Shown here: positions 48,999 through 58,066 of the stretch, in pieces | Layout: each line of letters opens with the position of its first letter | Numbering within the stretch: position 1 is the stretch's first letter | NCBI GenBank assembly: GCA_964514105.1 | Contig: CAZEPJ010000006.1 | Coordinates: 31,039-95,038, forward strand | DNA from: CAZEPJ01 sp964514105 | Lineage (GTDB): Bacteria; Desulfobacterota; Desulfocorpusculales; Desulfocorpusculum | Length of the DNA stretch: 64,000 nucleotides | Direction of reading: 5' to 3' | Program-made: the position numbers and the translations under genes | The notes under the pieces: generated by a model | The model's database searches: none | Seen by the model: only the letters and a program-made list of their open reading frames with translations | What the model was told of the DNA's origin: nothing

Positions 48999-50218
48999 GC
49001 GCGGATGATGTCCACGGGTTGGATGGACGTGGCCCTCCGGGATGGGTAGATCCCCGCCAGGACCCCCACGGCCACCGAGGCGAGAAAGGCCAAGGCGAAT
49101 CCCCAGACAGACGGCACGAAGGGAAGGCCCGACAGCCGGAAGATGACGGCACTGGCCGCATACCCCACGGCTACCCCCACCATCCCTCCCCCCAGGGAGA
49201 TGACCGAGGACTCCATGAGGAACTGCAGGACGATGTCTCGCTTCCTCGACCCCACCGCGCGCCGGATGCCGATCTCCACCCGCCGCTCGTTGACGATGAG
49301 GATCATGATGGACAGGATCCCGATTCCCCCGATGAGGAACGAGACGGCCGCCGCGATCCGCCCCAGGACGGCGATCATCCCCAGGGCCTGGGTCTTGAGG
49401 GCCAGGACGTCCTTGAGGTCGATGACGGTGAAGTCGTCGGGCCTCCCCGACCCGATCTTGTGCCGCTGGCGGAGGACGGCCTCGACCTCTGCCTTGGCCT
49501 GGGGCATGGCCTCCTGGCTCAAGGCCCGGACGAATATGGTGTTGACCGAGTCGGCGTTGACCAGCCGCCGGAGGAATGCGCTCAGGGGGACGAGGATCTG
49601 ACTGTCCTGATCGACGCCCGAGAGGTCCACGCCCTTCTCCTCCATGACCCCGATCACCTGAAACGGGACCCGGAACACCAGGATGTGCTTGCCGATTGGG
49701 CTCTCCTCGCGAAACAGCTTCTCGGCCATGCGCTGGCCCAGGACGGCCACCTTGGCCATGGCCTCCTGGTCCTCCTCCGTGACGAAGCTTCCCTGGGCCA
49801 CATGGAAGTTCCGTATTCGGGGGAAGTTGGGCATGACCCCCGTGATCAGGACCCGCCCCAGGACCACCTGCCCCGAGCGCACGGGGAAGAGCCTTCCCCC
49901 CGAGGGGCTCACGTCATCGATGGCCCTCGATCCATGAAGCAGGGCCCGGGCGTCCTCCTGTGTCAGGTTGGTGGCCTCGCTCAGTGCCCGGAGTCCGCCA
50001 CCCACCCGCCGGATGATTCCACTTCTGACGACGAGGAGGTTCTCCCCCAGGCTGGCGGCCTCCAAAGACGTCTTCTCCGCCAGCGAGCGGGACACGTTGG
50101 AGACCACGATGAGGGAGAAGGTGCCCAGGAAGACCCCGAGCAGGGCCAGGGCCGAGCGGAGTTTGAAGCTCTGGAGGGAGCGCAGGGCGATGGTCAGGTT
50201 CAGGACGATGCGCCTCAT
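48995..50218 (-). CDS. MacB-type ABC transporter permease, second copy
   Basis: A 407-residue FtsX-fold permease with one N-terminal membrane segment (ALALLGVFLGTFSLIVVS), a periplasmic domain at about residues 50-275 and three C-terminal membrane segments ending in IYPSRRATSIQPVDIIRA. The typical INERRVEIGIRRAVGSR cytoplasmic loop is present. It overlaps the first permease (ATGA) and cbiR (ATGA), so it is part of a coupled operon. Exported substrate unknown. Confidence 0.88.
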   Translation of the reverse strand: MRRIVLNLTIALRSLQSFKLRSALALLGVFLGTFSLIVVSNVSRSLAEKTSLEAASLGENLLVVRSGIIRRVGGGLRALSEATNLTQEDARALLHGSRAIDDVSPSGGRLFPVRSGQVVLGRVLITGVMPNFPRIRNFHVAQGSFVTEEDQEAMAKVAVLGQRMAEKLFREESPIGKHILVFRVPFQVIGVMEEKGVDLSGVDQDSQILVPLSAFLRRLVNADSVNTIFVRALSQEAMPQAKAEVEAVLRQRHKIGSGRPDDFTVIDLKDVLALKTQALGMIAVLGRIAAAVSFLIGGIGILSIMILIVNERRVEIGIRRAVGSRKRDIVLQFLMESSVISLGGGMVGVAVGYAASAVIFRLSGLPFVPSVWGFALAFLASVAVGVLAGIYPSRRATSIQPVDIIRA

Positions 50219-51438
50219 GCCCGCACCGCCTCGATGGGCTCGAGGTTGGCGGCCCGGGCGGCCGGCTGCAGCCCGAAGACGATGCCGATGAGCCAGGACA
50301 GGAGAAGGCCCGCGGCAAAGGCCTTCCAGGAGAAGTGCATGGGGAAATCGGCGATGGTCCGTAGCAGCTGCGCCGCCACCACCCCGAGGACAAAGCCCGC
50401 CACGCCGCCGGCCGAGGTGATGACCACGGCCTCCCCCAGAAACTGGAATCGGATGTCCCCCCGGGTGGCGCCCATGGAGCGCCGGATGCCGATCTCCCGG
50501 GTCCGCTCCTTCACCGAGAGGAGGAAGAGGTTGGCCAGGACGAAGCCCGCCACCACGATGCAGATCCCTCCCACGATGCCGATGAAGATCACCAGCGAGC
50601 CAATGAGCTGGTCCAGAAAACGCGTGATCTCCTTGGGAGAGAAGACCCGGAAATCGTCGGGTTCTCCCGGCCGGAGGCGGTGCCGCTCCCGCAAGAAGGC
50701 CTTGAGGTCTCGGGCATGGTGGTCCAGGTTCTCGCCGTCCAGAAACCGGATGCGCAGCACGGCCACGTACCGGGTCTCGTTCTGCAGCTTTCTCATGACC
50801 GTGCTGATGGGCAAGACCATTCGGTCGTCCAGGTTCTCGCCGCTGGGGGCCGTCCCCCGCGCCGCCAGCACGCCGACGACCTGGACGGGCAGACCGTTGA
50901 CCAGCACGTACTTGCCCACCGGTTCCTCCCCGGCGAAGAGCCGCCCGGCCAGGAAAGTGCCCAGCAACCCCACGTTGCGCAGGCCCCGAACGTCCTCTGC
51001 CGAGAGGTCCGAGCCGCGGGCCACGGGCCAGGACCAGGCCTCGCTGTATCCCTCCGTCGAGCCCACGACCACGCTCTGGTGCTTGCTGTCCCGGTACGCC
51101 ACCGTGGCGTTTCGAATGCTCGCCATGGGCACCACCGAGTAGGCCGAGGGGAAGGCCTGCCGGACGGCCTGGGCATCCTCCAGGGTCACGGTCTTCTCCC
51201 GCTGCCCCACGGCGCGGGCTTCGTCGCTCCCGCCGATGACCATCAAGGAGTCTGGCCCGAAGCGCTCCACGATGTCGTAGGCCCGCTTGTACGCCCCGTC
51301 CGTGGCGGCCACGATGATGGTGATGGAGGAGATGCCCAGGGCCACGCTCAGCAGGCAGAAGAAGGTCCGGAGCTTGTACGCCCGGGCGGCCCGGGCGGAC
51401 TGGCCGATGAGACGCAGCCTGCGCCACAGCGCGTTCAT
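50215..51438 (-). CDS. MacB-type ABC transporter permease, first copy
   Basis: A 407-residue FtsX-fold permease related to the second copy. An N-terminal segment (FCLLSVALGISSITIIVAA), a periplasmic domain and a C-terminal FtsX core with ERTREIGIRRSMGATRGDI. The two permeases probably form a heterodimer with the separately encoded ATPase. ATGA overlaps join it to the ATPase upstream and the second permease downstream. Confidence 0.88.
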   Translation of the reverse strand: MNALWRRLRLIGQSARAARAYKLRTFFCLLSVALGISSITIIVAATDGAYKRAYDIVERFGPDSLMVIGGSDEARAVGQREKTVTLEDAQAVRQAFPSAYSVVPMASIRNATVAYRDSKHQSVVVGSTEGYSEAWSWPVARGSDLSAEDVRGLRNVGLLGTFLAGRLFAGEEPVGKYVLVNGLPVQVVGVLAARGTAPSGENLDDRMVLPISTVMRKLQNETRYVAVLRIRFLDGENLDHHARDLKAFLRERHRLRPGEPDDFRVFSPKEITRFLDQLIGSLVIFIGIVGGICIVVAGFVLANLFLLSVKERTREIGIRRSMGATRGDIRFQFLGEAVVITSAGGVAGFVLGVVAAQLLRTIADFPMHFSWKAFAAGLLLSWLIGIVFGLQPAARAANLEPIEAVRA

Positions 51439-52106
51439 GGGACGATCATCCCGTCGTGGATGCGGATGCTCCTTGCGGCATACCCCGCGATCTGGGCGTC
51501 ATGGGTCACCAACACCACGGTCCTCCCTCGGGCGTTCATGGCAGCCAGGAGTTCCATGATCTCGCCCGCCGTCTTGCTGTCCAACTGCCCCGTGGGCTCG
51601 TCGGCCAGGAGCAGATCGGGATCGTTGACCAGGGCTCGGGCAATGGCCACCCGCTGCTGCTGCCCCCCGGAGAGCTGGTTGGGCTTGAAGCGGGCGCGAT
51701 CTTTGAGTCCCACCAGGTCCAGCAGGTCCAGTGCGCGCCGGACGATGTCCCCGCGTCCCGAGTCCAGATACAGGGTGGGGAGCAGGACATTCTCCAGGAC
51801 ATTGGCGTAGGGCATGAGGTAGAAGCTTTGAAACACGAACCCGATGCGCTCCCCGCGGATGATGGAGAGCTGGTCGTCGTCGAGGCGCGTCACATCTCGA
51901 TCCCCCAGCACGTACCGGCCGGTGGTCGGCACGTCCAGGCAGCCGATGATGTTCATGAGAGTGGTCTTGCCGGAGCCCGACGTGCCCATGATGGCAGCAA
52001 ACTCCCCCCGCTCGATGGTCAGATCCACCCCCTTGAGGACCCGCACCAGATCCTCCCCCATGCGGTAGGACTTGGTGATCCCCTCCAGGCGGCACAGGGT
52101 GTTCAT
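51435..52106 (-). CDS. MacB-type ABC transporter ATPase
   Basis: A 223-residue ATPase. Walker A GTSGSGKTTLMN (about residue 41), Q-loop FVFQSFYLMPY, signature LSGGQQQRVAIARAL, Walker B LLLADEPTGQLD and H-loop VLVTHDAQI are intact. The LolD/MacB-type subfamily is indicated by FQSFYLMPY and DEPTGQLDS. It sits between the membrane-fusion gene and the permeases, with overlapping ATGA junctions on each side. Confidence 0.92.
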   Translation of the reverse strand: MNTLCRLEGITKSYRMGEDLVRVLKGVDLTIERGEFAAIMGTSGSGKTTLMNIIGCLDVPTTGRYVLGDRDVTRLDDDQLSIIRGERIGFVFQSFYLMPYANVLENVLLPTLYLDSGRGDIVRRALDLLDLVGLKDRARFKPNQLSGGQQQRVAIARALVNDPDLLLADEPTGQLDSKTAGEIMELLAAMNARGRTVVLVTHDAQIAGYAARSIRIHDGMIVP

Positions 52107-53314
52107 CGCGGCGGCCCCTGGGGTCTGCCCGGGCCAGCGGGCCCGCCTCCCGGCAGGATCAGTTTGGTGGCCAGGACGTCGCCCGGCTCAACGCCCTCGA
52201 GGATCTCGGTGCGATCCTCCCCGCGGATGCCGATCTTGAGCCCCACCGGCTCCGCGGAACTGGGGCCGGTCACCCGGTACGCGATCTGCCTCCCACCCTC
52301 GAACTTCACCGCATCGTTGGGAACGGATGTGACATCCTGCCGCTCGTCATAGACGATCTTGATGTGGGTGGTCATCTCCGGCTTGAGGAAGGCGGCGTCA
52401 TCGCGTGGCACCTTGACGATGGCCAGGTAGTAGACGATGTTCTCCTTGACCACGGGCTGCGGGTTGACCCGCTCGATGGTGCCGAGGAAGAGGCGGCTGG
52501 GGTACGTGTCCACGTAATACTCCACGGGCTGCCCCACCCTCACCCTGCCGATGTCCGTCTCGTCGACGTAGGACCACATCTCCAGGAGCGTGGGATCCAG
52601 GACCGTCACCAGATTGGCCACCTGAAGCCCCGCCACCGTGGTTTCGCCCTGCTGGAGGGTGACGTCCGACACCACGCCGTCGATGGGTGCGTGGATGCGG
52701 GTGTAGGTCAGCTTCACCTCCTGCTGCCTGAGCTGGGCCTCGTGCTCCTGGAGGGTCGCCCGGGCGATCTTGAGCTGAGTTTCCTGCTCATCCTGGAGCC
52801 GCTTGAGGGTCGCCTCGGTGGCGGCAAGCTGGGAACGCGCCTTGTCCAGGGCATCCAGAGAGGTGGACTCGGTCCGGGCCAGTCGGCTCTGGCGTTCGAA
52901 GCTCACCTTGGCGTACTCGTAGTTGGCCCGGGCCTCCCGGATGCGCTCTGGATAGGTCCGCTCGATCTGGGCGATGGCGCCCCGGGCCGCCAGGATGGCC
53001 GCATTCTGCTGTTCGATGGCCCGAAGGATCTCCCGGTCGTCGATGAGAGCGATGAGCTGCCCTTGGGAGACCCGGTCCCCGATCTTGACCCGCATCTCCA
53101 CGATGGTCCCCGTGGCCCGGGTGCCCACCTTGACCACGGCTCCCACCTGGGGCTTTATGATACCCGTGGCCACGAGGACGCCCCGGACGCTCCCGCGCTC
53201 AGCCACGGCGGTCTCCAGGATGCGCATCTCGGACTTGCCGCCGGTGTTGCCGTAGTAATAGACCCCGCCGGAGACCGCCAGGATCAGGACCAGCGCCGAA
53301 ATGAACTTCTTCAC
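52103..53314 (-). CDS. MacA-like periplasmic adaptor (membrane fusion protein)
   Basis: A 403-residue HlyD/RND-adaptor protein. An N-terminal anchor (KKFISALVLILAVSGGVYYYG) is followed by a lipoyl/biotinyl half, a long coiled-coil hairpin (about residues 110-220), a second lipoyl half (RIHAPIDGVVSDVTLQQGET) and a beta-barrel region ending in ILEGVEPGDVLATKLILPGG. The start is a GTG at 53314 behind AAGGAGAG. It overlaps the ATPase as ATGA. With the permeases it forms a MacA-MacB-like tripartite exporter; an outer-membrane partner is not encoded here. Confidence 0.9.
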   Translation of the reverse strand: MKKFISALVLILAVSGGVYYYGNTGGKSEMRILETAVAERGSVRGVLVATGIIKPQVGAVVKVGTRATGTIVEMRVKIGDRVSQGQLIALIDDREILRAIEQQNAAILAARGAIAQIERTYPERIREARANYEYAKVSFERQSRLARTESTSLDALDKARSQLAATEATLKRLQDEQETQLKIARATLQEHEAQLRQQEVKLTYTRIHAPIDGVVSDVTLQQGETTVAGLQVANLVTVLDPTLLEMWSYVDETDIGRVRVGQPVEYYVDTYPSRLFLGTIERVNPQPVVKENIVYYLAIVKVPRDDAAFLKPEMTTHIKIVYDERQDVTSVPNDAVKFEGGRQIAYRVTGPSSAEPVGLKIGIRGEDRTEILEGVEPGDVLATKLILPGGGPAGPGRPQGPPR

Positions 53315-53779
53315 GGGGAACTCTCCTTGTGGGAACGCCCTTCCCGAGAAGGGCCGGCGGCCCCGGGCCCCGCAAAGGATCTGATCGGGGCCGGCATCCA
53401 AATGGGCTTCGAACGGTCCAACAGTTCTATTTTATTGAAAAACCGGAGATATAACAACGCCCCCCCACGACCGGCCGTTGTGGGTGCCCGCGGCCTGCGC
53501 TATGATCCGATGTGGCGGGCCCGAAATCCGCCAAAGACCAGAGGGACGGTATTGCTCTTGGGTTGCGTCTCTGCGGACCTCGGTCCTTCAAGGGGCTTCT
53601 CACTGACGGATGCCCTGCCCCCTTTCCCCGGGATCGCGGGGGGGCCCTCGCAGAAGAGATCCGGACGCGATCCCGCCGACGGCGGGACCGGCTCCAAGCC
53701 CTGGAAGACCCGAGCGTCTCCGCCGACGCGCTCAAAGACAAGCCGTTTCCCGTGATCGGTTGCGACCAGGGAGGTGTCC
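53315..53779. other. 465-bp divergent intergenic region (macA-like / DUF169 genes)
   Basis: Contains the macA-side promoter listed separately. The rest, up to the ribosome site GGGAGG of the DUF169 gene, shows no coding sequence that I can support, and no cobalamin riboswitch pattern could be recognised by eye. Confidence 0.5.
53429..53457 (-). promoter_or_regulatory. Promoter of the macA-macB-cbiR-cob operon
   Basis: TTGTTA (53457-53452), 17 bp spacer, TAAAAT (53434-53429) on the minus strand, within an AT-rich patch. The start site near 53422 leaves a leader of about 108 nt before the GTG start of the adaptor gene. Confidence 0.65.
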
Positions 53780-54553
53780 ATGGACGCTGGAGAGAGGGAC
53801 CGTTTCACCGAGCAGTGGGGGCGCTTCTTTCCGGGTGTTGATCTGCCCATCGTCTTTCAGTACGCGGGCGACCCGGGCGGAGCCAGTCTGGCCAAGGCCC
53901 CAGCGCAGGGGCATCAGTGCATGGTGCCCCTGCTTGCCGGACCGCGCAAGGGAGCGGCCGTCGCCTTCGACGTCACCGGGGTCGGGTGCAGCGGCGGCAA
54001 GCGATACCTGGGCTTCAGCCGCGAGATCATGCCCCACTTCGAGTACTTCCTCTCGTGCGGCATACCGGGCCAGTTGGAGGGGGAGCGGTACAAGAAATCC
54101 CCGGAGCTGGTGCGGGAGGTGGTGAAGCGATGGCCCCGGTTCGACGCCCCGGACCGCTTCATCGTCTTCAAGCGGTGGGATCGGCTCAAGGTGGGCGACG
54201 ATCCGGCCGTGGTGATCTTCTTCGCCCCGCCCGACGTCCTGGCGGGGCTCTTCACCCTGGCCAATTACGATGAACTGGAGCCCGCGGTCCTGGCTCCCTT
54301 CTGCGCGGGGTGCGCCTCCATCGTCCAGTTCCCCTACCTGGAGGAAAAAGCGGAGCGGCCCAAGGCCTTTCTGGGCATGTTCGACGTCTCGGCCAGACCG
54401 TACGTCCCGGCCCAGACCCTGACCTTCGCCGCCCCCATGAGCAAGTTCCGGCGCATGGTGGAGAACATGCAGGAGAGCTTCCTCATCACCCCGTCGTGGG
54501 GGCGGGTGCGGGCCAGGTTCGGCAAGCAGGCGCCCCGAGGCACAGGCTCCTGA
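53780..54553 (+). CDS. DUF169 family protein
   Basis: A 257-residue protein of the DUF169 (UPF0128-like) family found in many anaerobes and archaea. Seen: PHFEYFLSCGIPG, AFCAGCASIVQFPYLEE, and a C-terminal LTFAAPMSKFRRMVENMQ. Cysteines at GVGCSGG and CAGCAS may bind a metal or cluster. Function is not established. GGGAGG precedes the ATG at 53780. Confidence 0.8.
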   Translation: MDAGERDRFTEQWGRFFPGVDLPIVFQYAGDPGGASLAKAPAQGHQCMVPLLAGPRKGAAVAFDVTGVGCSGGKRYLGFSREIMPHFEYFLSCGIPGQLEGERYKKSPELVREVVKRWPRFDAPDRFIVFKRWDRLKVGDDPAVVIFFAPPDVLAGLFTLANYDELEPAVLAPFCAGCASIVQFPYLEEKAERPKAFLGMFDVSARPYVPAQTLTFAAPMSKFRRMVENMQESFLITPSWGRVRARFGKQAPRGTGS

Positions 54554-54598
54554 GTCGGGCGAGGAATGGGAGGCGGCGGGGGCGCGCCCTTGGACCTT

Positions 54599-56155
54599 TC
54601 AGGCGATCCCGTACAGGGCCCCGTACTTCCCCCTGAGGTAGCGCATGTACGGCGCGATCTCCAGGGGCCTGCCCGTGGCGCGCTCCAGGATCTCCTCGGC
54701 GGTGAACTTGCGGCCGTGGCGGTGGACGCGCTCCCGCAGCCACCCGAGGAGCCTTGCGAACTGCCCGCGCGCCATCTCCACCCGGATCTCGGGATGGTCC
54801 GCCAGGGCGGCCTCGAAGAGCTGGGCGCTCATGAGGTTGCCCAGGGTGTAGCACTGGAAGGCGCCCCCCACGGTCCCGGTGAACCAGTGCATATCCTGGA
54901 GCACGCCGTCGCGGTGGTCGGGCGGCACGATGCCCAGGTCCCGCCGGTACCGCTCGCCCCAGGCCTCCGGCAGATCTCGAACGGCCAGCTTCCCCTCGAG
55001 CAATTCCAGCTCCAGGTCGAATCGGATCATGACGTGGAGGTTGTACGTCACCTCGTCGGCCTCCGTTCGGATCAAGGATCGCTCCACCTTGTTGATGGCC
55101 CGGTAGAACTCCCCCAATGACACGCATCCCAGCTGGGCGGGAAAGGCGGCCTGAAGCTCGGGGAAGAGCCATCGCCAGAAATCGAGGCTCCGTCCCACCA
55201 GGTTCTCCCACAGCCGCGACTGGCTCTCGTGAAGGCCTGCCGAAGCCCCGTTGGCCAGGGGAGTTCCGTCGAGTTCCGCGGCGATGCCCTGTTCGTAAAC
55301 GGCATGTCCGACCTCGTGGATCGTGCTGAACAGGGCCTCGGCCAGATGGGACTCCTGGACCCGCGTGGTGATTCGAACGTCCCCCAGGGAGAACTTGGTC
55401 ATGAACGGGTGGCGGGTCCTGTCCTGGCGGCCCCGTTCCAGGTCATAGCCCAATCGCCGGGCCACGTCCATCCCGAAGGCGAGCTGCCGGGCCTCGGGGT
55501 ACGTCCGGCGAAGGCAGGCGTCGTCCGGGGGGGGTCTGGACGCAATGGCCTCCACCAGGGACACCAGATCCTCCCGAAGGGCGTCGAAGAGCCGCTTCAC
55601 GGAGGATGCCGTGAAGCCGGGATCTGCCAAGTCGATCAGGGGATCGGCGATGTGCGCGCACCCGGGAAAGAAGCCCGCCAGCTGTCGGCTGAGGTCGACC
55701 GTCCTTTCCAGGAGCGGCAGGACCGCCCCGAAGTCGTTGGCGGGCCGAGCCCGCACCCATGCCTGGTAGCATCGGGCCGTGTGGGCGTTGAGCTCGGCCA
55801 TGAACGCCGGGGGCACCTTCACGGCCCGTTCGTGATCCCGTCGTGCCACCCGGATGAGCGCCGCGGCGTCCGAGTCCCGGGGCAGGCCATCCTCGTACGA
55901 TCGCAGAACCCCCAAGAGCGCCCCCAAGGCGGGGTCCACCATCCGCTCGTGGGCCAGTCGGCTCAGGGTGGCCATCTGCCTTCCCCTGGCCGCGGCCCCG
56001 CCGGGCGGCATGTACGTGGCCTGATCCCAATAGAGAAGGGCCCCCGCGGATTCCAGGTCATTGATCTCGAGGAGCCGCTCCCGAAGCGCCTTCAGATGGT
56101 CTTCCAAGGCCCTGGCGCACCCCCCTTCGCAACCCGGCGCCCGGCCGCCCGTCAC
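54599..56155 (-). CDS. M32 family metallocarboxypeptidase
   Basis: A 518-residue, mostly helical zinc carboxypeptidase (Taq-type). The metal site HEVGHAVYEQ is at about 280-284, with ESQSRLWENLVGRS after it and SLGDVRITTRV before it, all matching M32. Length matches (about 500). The start is a GTG whose last bases overlap the ftsH stop (GTGA), so translation is coupled to ftsH. It removes C-terminal residues from peptides, possibly ones produced by FtsH; that is inferred. Confidence 0.9.
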   Translation of the reverse strand: MTGGRAPGCEGGCARALEDHLKALRERLLEINDLESAGALLYWDQATYMPPGGAAARGRQMATLSRLAHERMVDPALGALLGVLRSYEDGLPRDSDAAALIRVARRDHERAVKVPPAFMAELNAHTARCYQAWVRARPANDFGAVLPLLERTVDLSRQLAGFFPGCAHIADPLIDLADPGFTASSVKRLFDALREDLVSLVEAIASRPPPDDACLRRTYPEARQLAFGMDVARRLGYDLERGRQDRTRHPFMTKFSLGDVRITTRVQESHLAEALFSTIHEVGHAVYEQGIAAELDGTPLANGASAGLHESQSRLWENLVGRSLDFWRWLFPELQAAFPAQLGCVSLGEFYRAINKVERSLIRTEADEVTYNLHVMIRFDLELELLEGKLAVRDLPEAWGERYRRDLGIVPPDHRDGVLQDMHWFTGTVGGAFQCYTLGNLMSAQLFEAALADHPEIRVEMARGQFARLLGWLRERVHRHGRKFTAEEILERATGRPLEIAPYMRYLRGKYGALYGIA

Positions 56156-57996
56156 CCGCGCGAAGAGGCCGCCCCCGACCCAGTTTCGCCTCCCCCGGTG
56201 GATTTCATGATCTCCTGGAGTTCTTTGCCCTCGATCTTTTCCTTCTCCAGCAGGAGGTGGGCCCCTTTCTCCAGGGCGGCCTTGTGCTTCTCGAGGATGG
56301 CCATGGAGCGGCGGTACTGCGCGCCGATGATCTCCCGGACCTCCTGATCGATGAGTTCGGCCGTGGCCTCGCTGTACTCGCCCCGGGCGCCCGATCCCAC
56401 GTCCAGGAATTGGGGCCTTCGCTCCGGGGCGCAGTAGACCTGCCCAACCTTCTCGCTCATGCCGAACTCCCGGACCATGCTCCGGGCGATGTCCGTGGCC
56501 CTGGAGAGGTCGTTGTGGGCCCCGGTGGAGATGTCTCCGAAGGTCAGCTCCTCGGCGGCGCGTCCACCCAACAGAGTGGCGATCTTGTTGAGCAGCTCAC
56601 TTCGCGTCATGAGGAATCGGTCCTCGGTGGGGACCTGGAGTGTGTACCCCAGGGCCGCCACTCCCCGGGGGATGATGGAGATTCGCTGCACAGGGTCGGT
56701 CCCCGGCAGGCACAGGGCCACGATGGCGTGGCCCACCTCGTGGTGCGCCACCACGTCTCGCTCCTTGGGATTGATCAGGCGGTTCTTCTTTTCGAGGCCG
56801 GCCACGATGCGTTCCACGGCTTCCTCGAATTCCACCATCCCCACGCTCTTCTTCCTTTTCCTCACGGCCAGCAAAGCGGCCTCGTTGACCAGGTTGGCCA
56901 GATCCGCCCCCACCATGCCCGGGGTCATGCCCGCCAACCTCTCCACGTTCACGTCCCGCCCCGTCTTGACGTTCTTGAGGTGGACCCGGAGGATCTGCTC
57001 CCGCCCCTTCTTGTCCGGGCGGTCCACGAGCACAGTCCGATCGAACCGCCCCGGGCGGAGCAGGGCCGGGTCCAGCACCTCCGGACGGTTGGTGGCCGCC
57101 ATGAGGATGACCCCGGCCTTGGGGTCGAACCCGTCCATCTCCACCAGGAGCTGGTTGAGGGTCTGCTCCCGCTCGTCGTGGCCGCCCATCATGCCGAACC
57201 CCCGAGCCTTGCCCAGGGCGTCCAGTTCGTCGATGAAGATGATGCAGGGCGCCTTCTGTTTGGCCTGGACGAACAGATCCCGGACCCGGGCCGCTCCCAA
57301 CCCCACGAACATCTCCACGAACTCCGAGCCGCTCAGGCTGAAGAAAGGGACCTTGCTCTCTCCCGCCACGGCCTTGGCCAGGAGGGTCTTGCCCGTGCCT
57401 GGGGGCCCCACCAGGAGCACGCCCTTGGGCAGCTTGCCGCCCAGCTCGGTGAACCGGGCGGGCTCCCGGAGGAACTCGATGACCTCCTGCAGCTCCTGCT
57501 TGGCCTCCTCCACGCCCGCCACATCGTCGAATCTGACGTTCAGCTCTTCCTCCATGTAGATGCGCGCCTTGTTCTTGCCCAGGGTCATGAAGCCCCCTTG
57601 CTGTCCGGCGAAGCGCTTCATGAGGAAGAACCACACCCCCACGAACAGGGCAATGGGGACGATCCAGGACAGGAGGGTCGGGATGACGTTGGACTCGATC
57701 TGCCCCTTGAAGATCACCCCGTGCTGGACCAGCAGATCGGAGATCTCCGGGTCGACCCGCACGGTGCGAAAGCGCTCGCCGTCGGCCCCGCCCGCTCCCC
57801 TGAGTTTTCCCTGGATCTGGTTGGCGGTGATGGCTACCTCCGCCACCTTCCCCTCCTTGAGGAGGTTGAGGAACTCGCTGTACGGCACCGTGCGCATCTC
57901 CAAGGCCGCCGACAACAGGTTGTTGATGATCAGGACGACCCAGATGCCCAGGAGCACGTACCAGATGGAGAACTTGTGTTCCTTCTTGATGTCCAT
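56152..57996 (-). CDS. ftsH: ATP-dependent zinc metalloprotease FtsH
   Basis: A 614-residue membrane AAA protease that degrades misfolded membrane proteins and regulatory proteins. Two membrane helices (residues 10-28 and 108-126) flank a periplasmic domain; Walker A GPPGTGKT (197-204), Walker B IIFIDELDAL, SRH ATNRPEVLDPALLRPGRFDR, and a zinc site HEVGH (419-423; HEAGH is commoner). The ATG at 57996 gives the normal N terminus. It is followed by the overlapping M32 carboxypeptidase. Confidence 0.97.
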   Translation of the reverse strand: MDIKKEHKFSIWYVLLGIWVVLIINNLLSAALEMRTVPYSEFLNLLKEGKVAEVAITANQIQGKLRGAGGADGERFRTVRVDPEISDLLVQHGVIFKGQIESNVIPTLLSWIVPIALFVGVWFFLMKRFAGQQGGFMTLGKNKARIYMEEELNVRFDDVAGVEEAKQELQEVIEFLREPARFTELGGKLPKGVLLVGPPGTGKTLLAKAVAGESKVPFFSLSGSEFVEMFVGLGAARVRDLFVQAKQKAPCIIFIDELDALGKARGFGMMGGHDEREQTLNQLLVEMDGFDPKAGVILMAATNRPEVLDPALLRPGRFDRTVLVDRPDKKGREQILRVHLKNVKTGRDVNVERLAGMTPGMVGADLANLVNEAALLAVRKRKKSVGMVEFEEAVERIVAGLEKKNRLINPKERDVVAHHEVGHAIVALCLPGTDPVQRISIIPRGVAALGYTLQVPTEDRFLMTRSELLNKIATLLGGRAAEELTFGDISTGAHNDLSRATDIARSMVREFGMSEKVGQVYCAPERRPQFLDVGSGARGEYSEATAELIDQEVREIIGAQYRRSMAILEKHKAALEKGAHLLLEKEKIEGKELQEIMKSTGGGETGSGAASSRG

Positions 57997-58024
57997 GGCT
58001 CCGCTCCCCTTGACAGCGAAAGAA

Positions 58025-58044
58025 GGGCCCCGCGGGCGGGGCCC
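58025..58044 (-). terminator. Hairpin terminator after the LysE-type gene
   Basis: GGGCCCCG and CGGGGCCC form a perfect 8-bp GC stem with a four-base loop, followed on the minus strand by TTCTTTCGC. It separates the lysE-type gene from ftsH. The U-run is broken, so termination may be partial. Confidence 0.5.
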
Positions 58045-58066
58045 GGCCGGTGCCAAAGCCGTCCGG

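Noticed and set aside
53315..53428. Possible cobalamin riboswitch upstream of the MacA/cob operon
   Set aside because: No B12-box-like sequence could be recognised in the leader by eye; a covariance-model search would decide.
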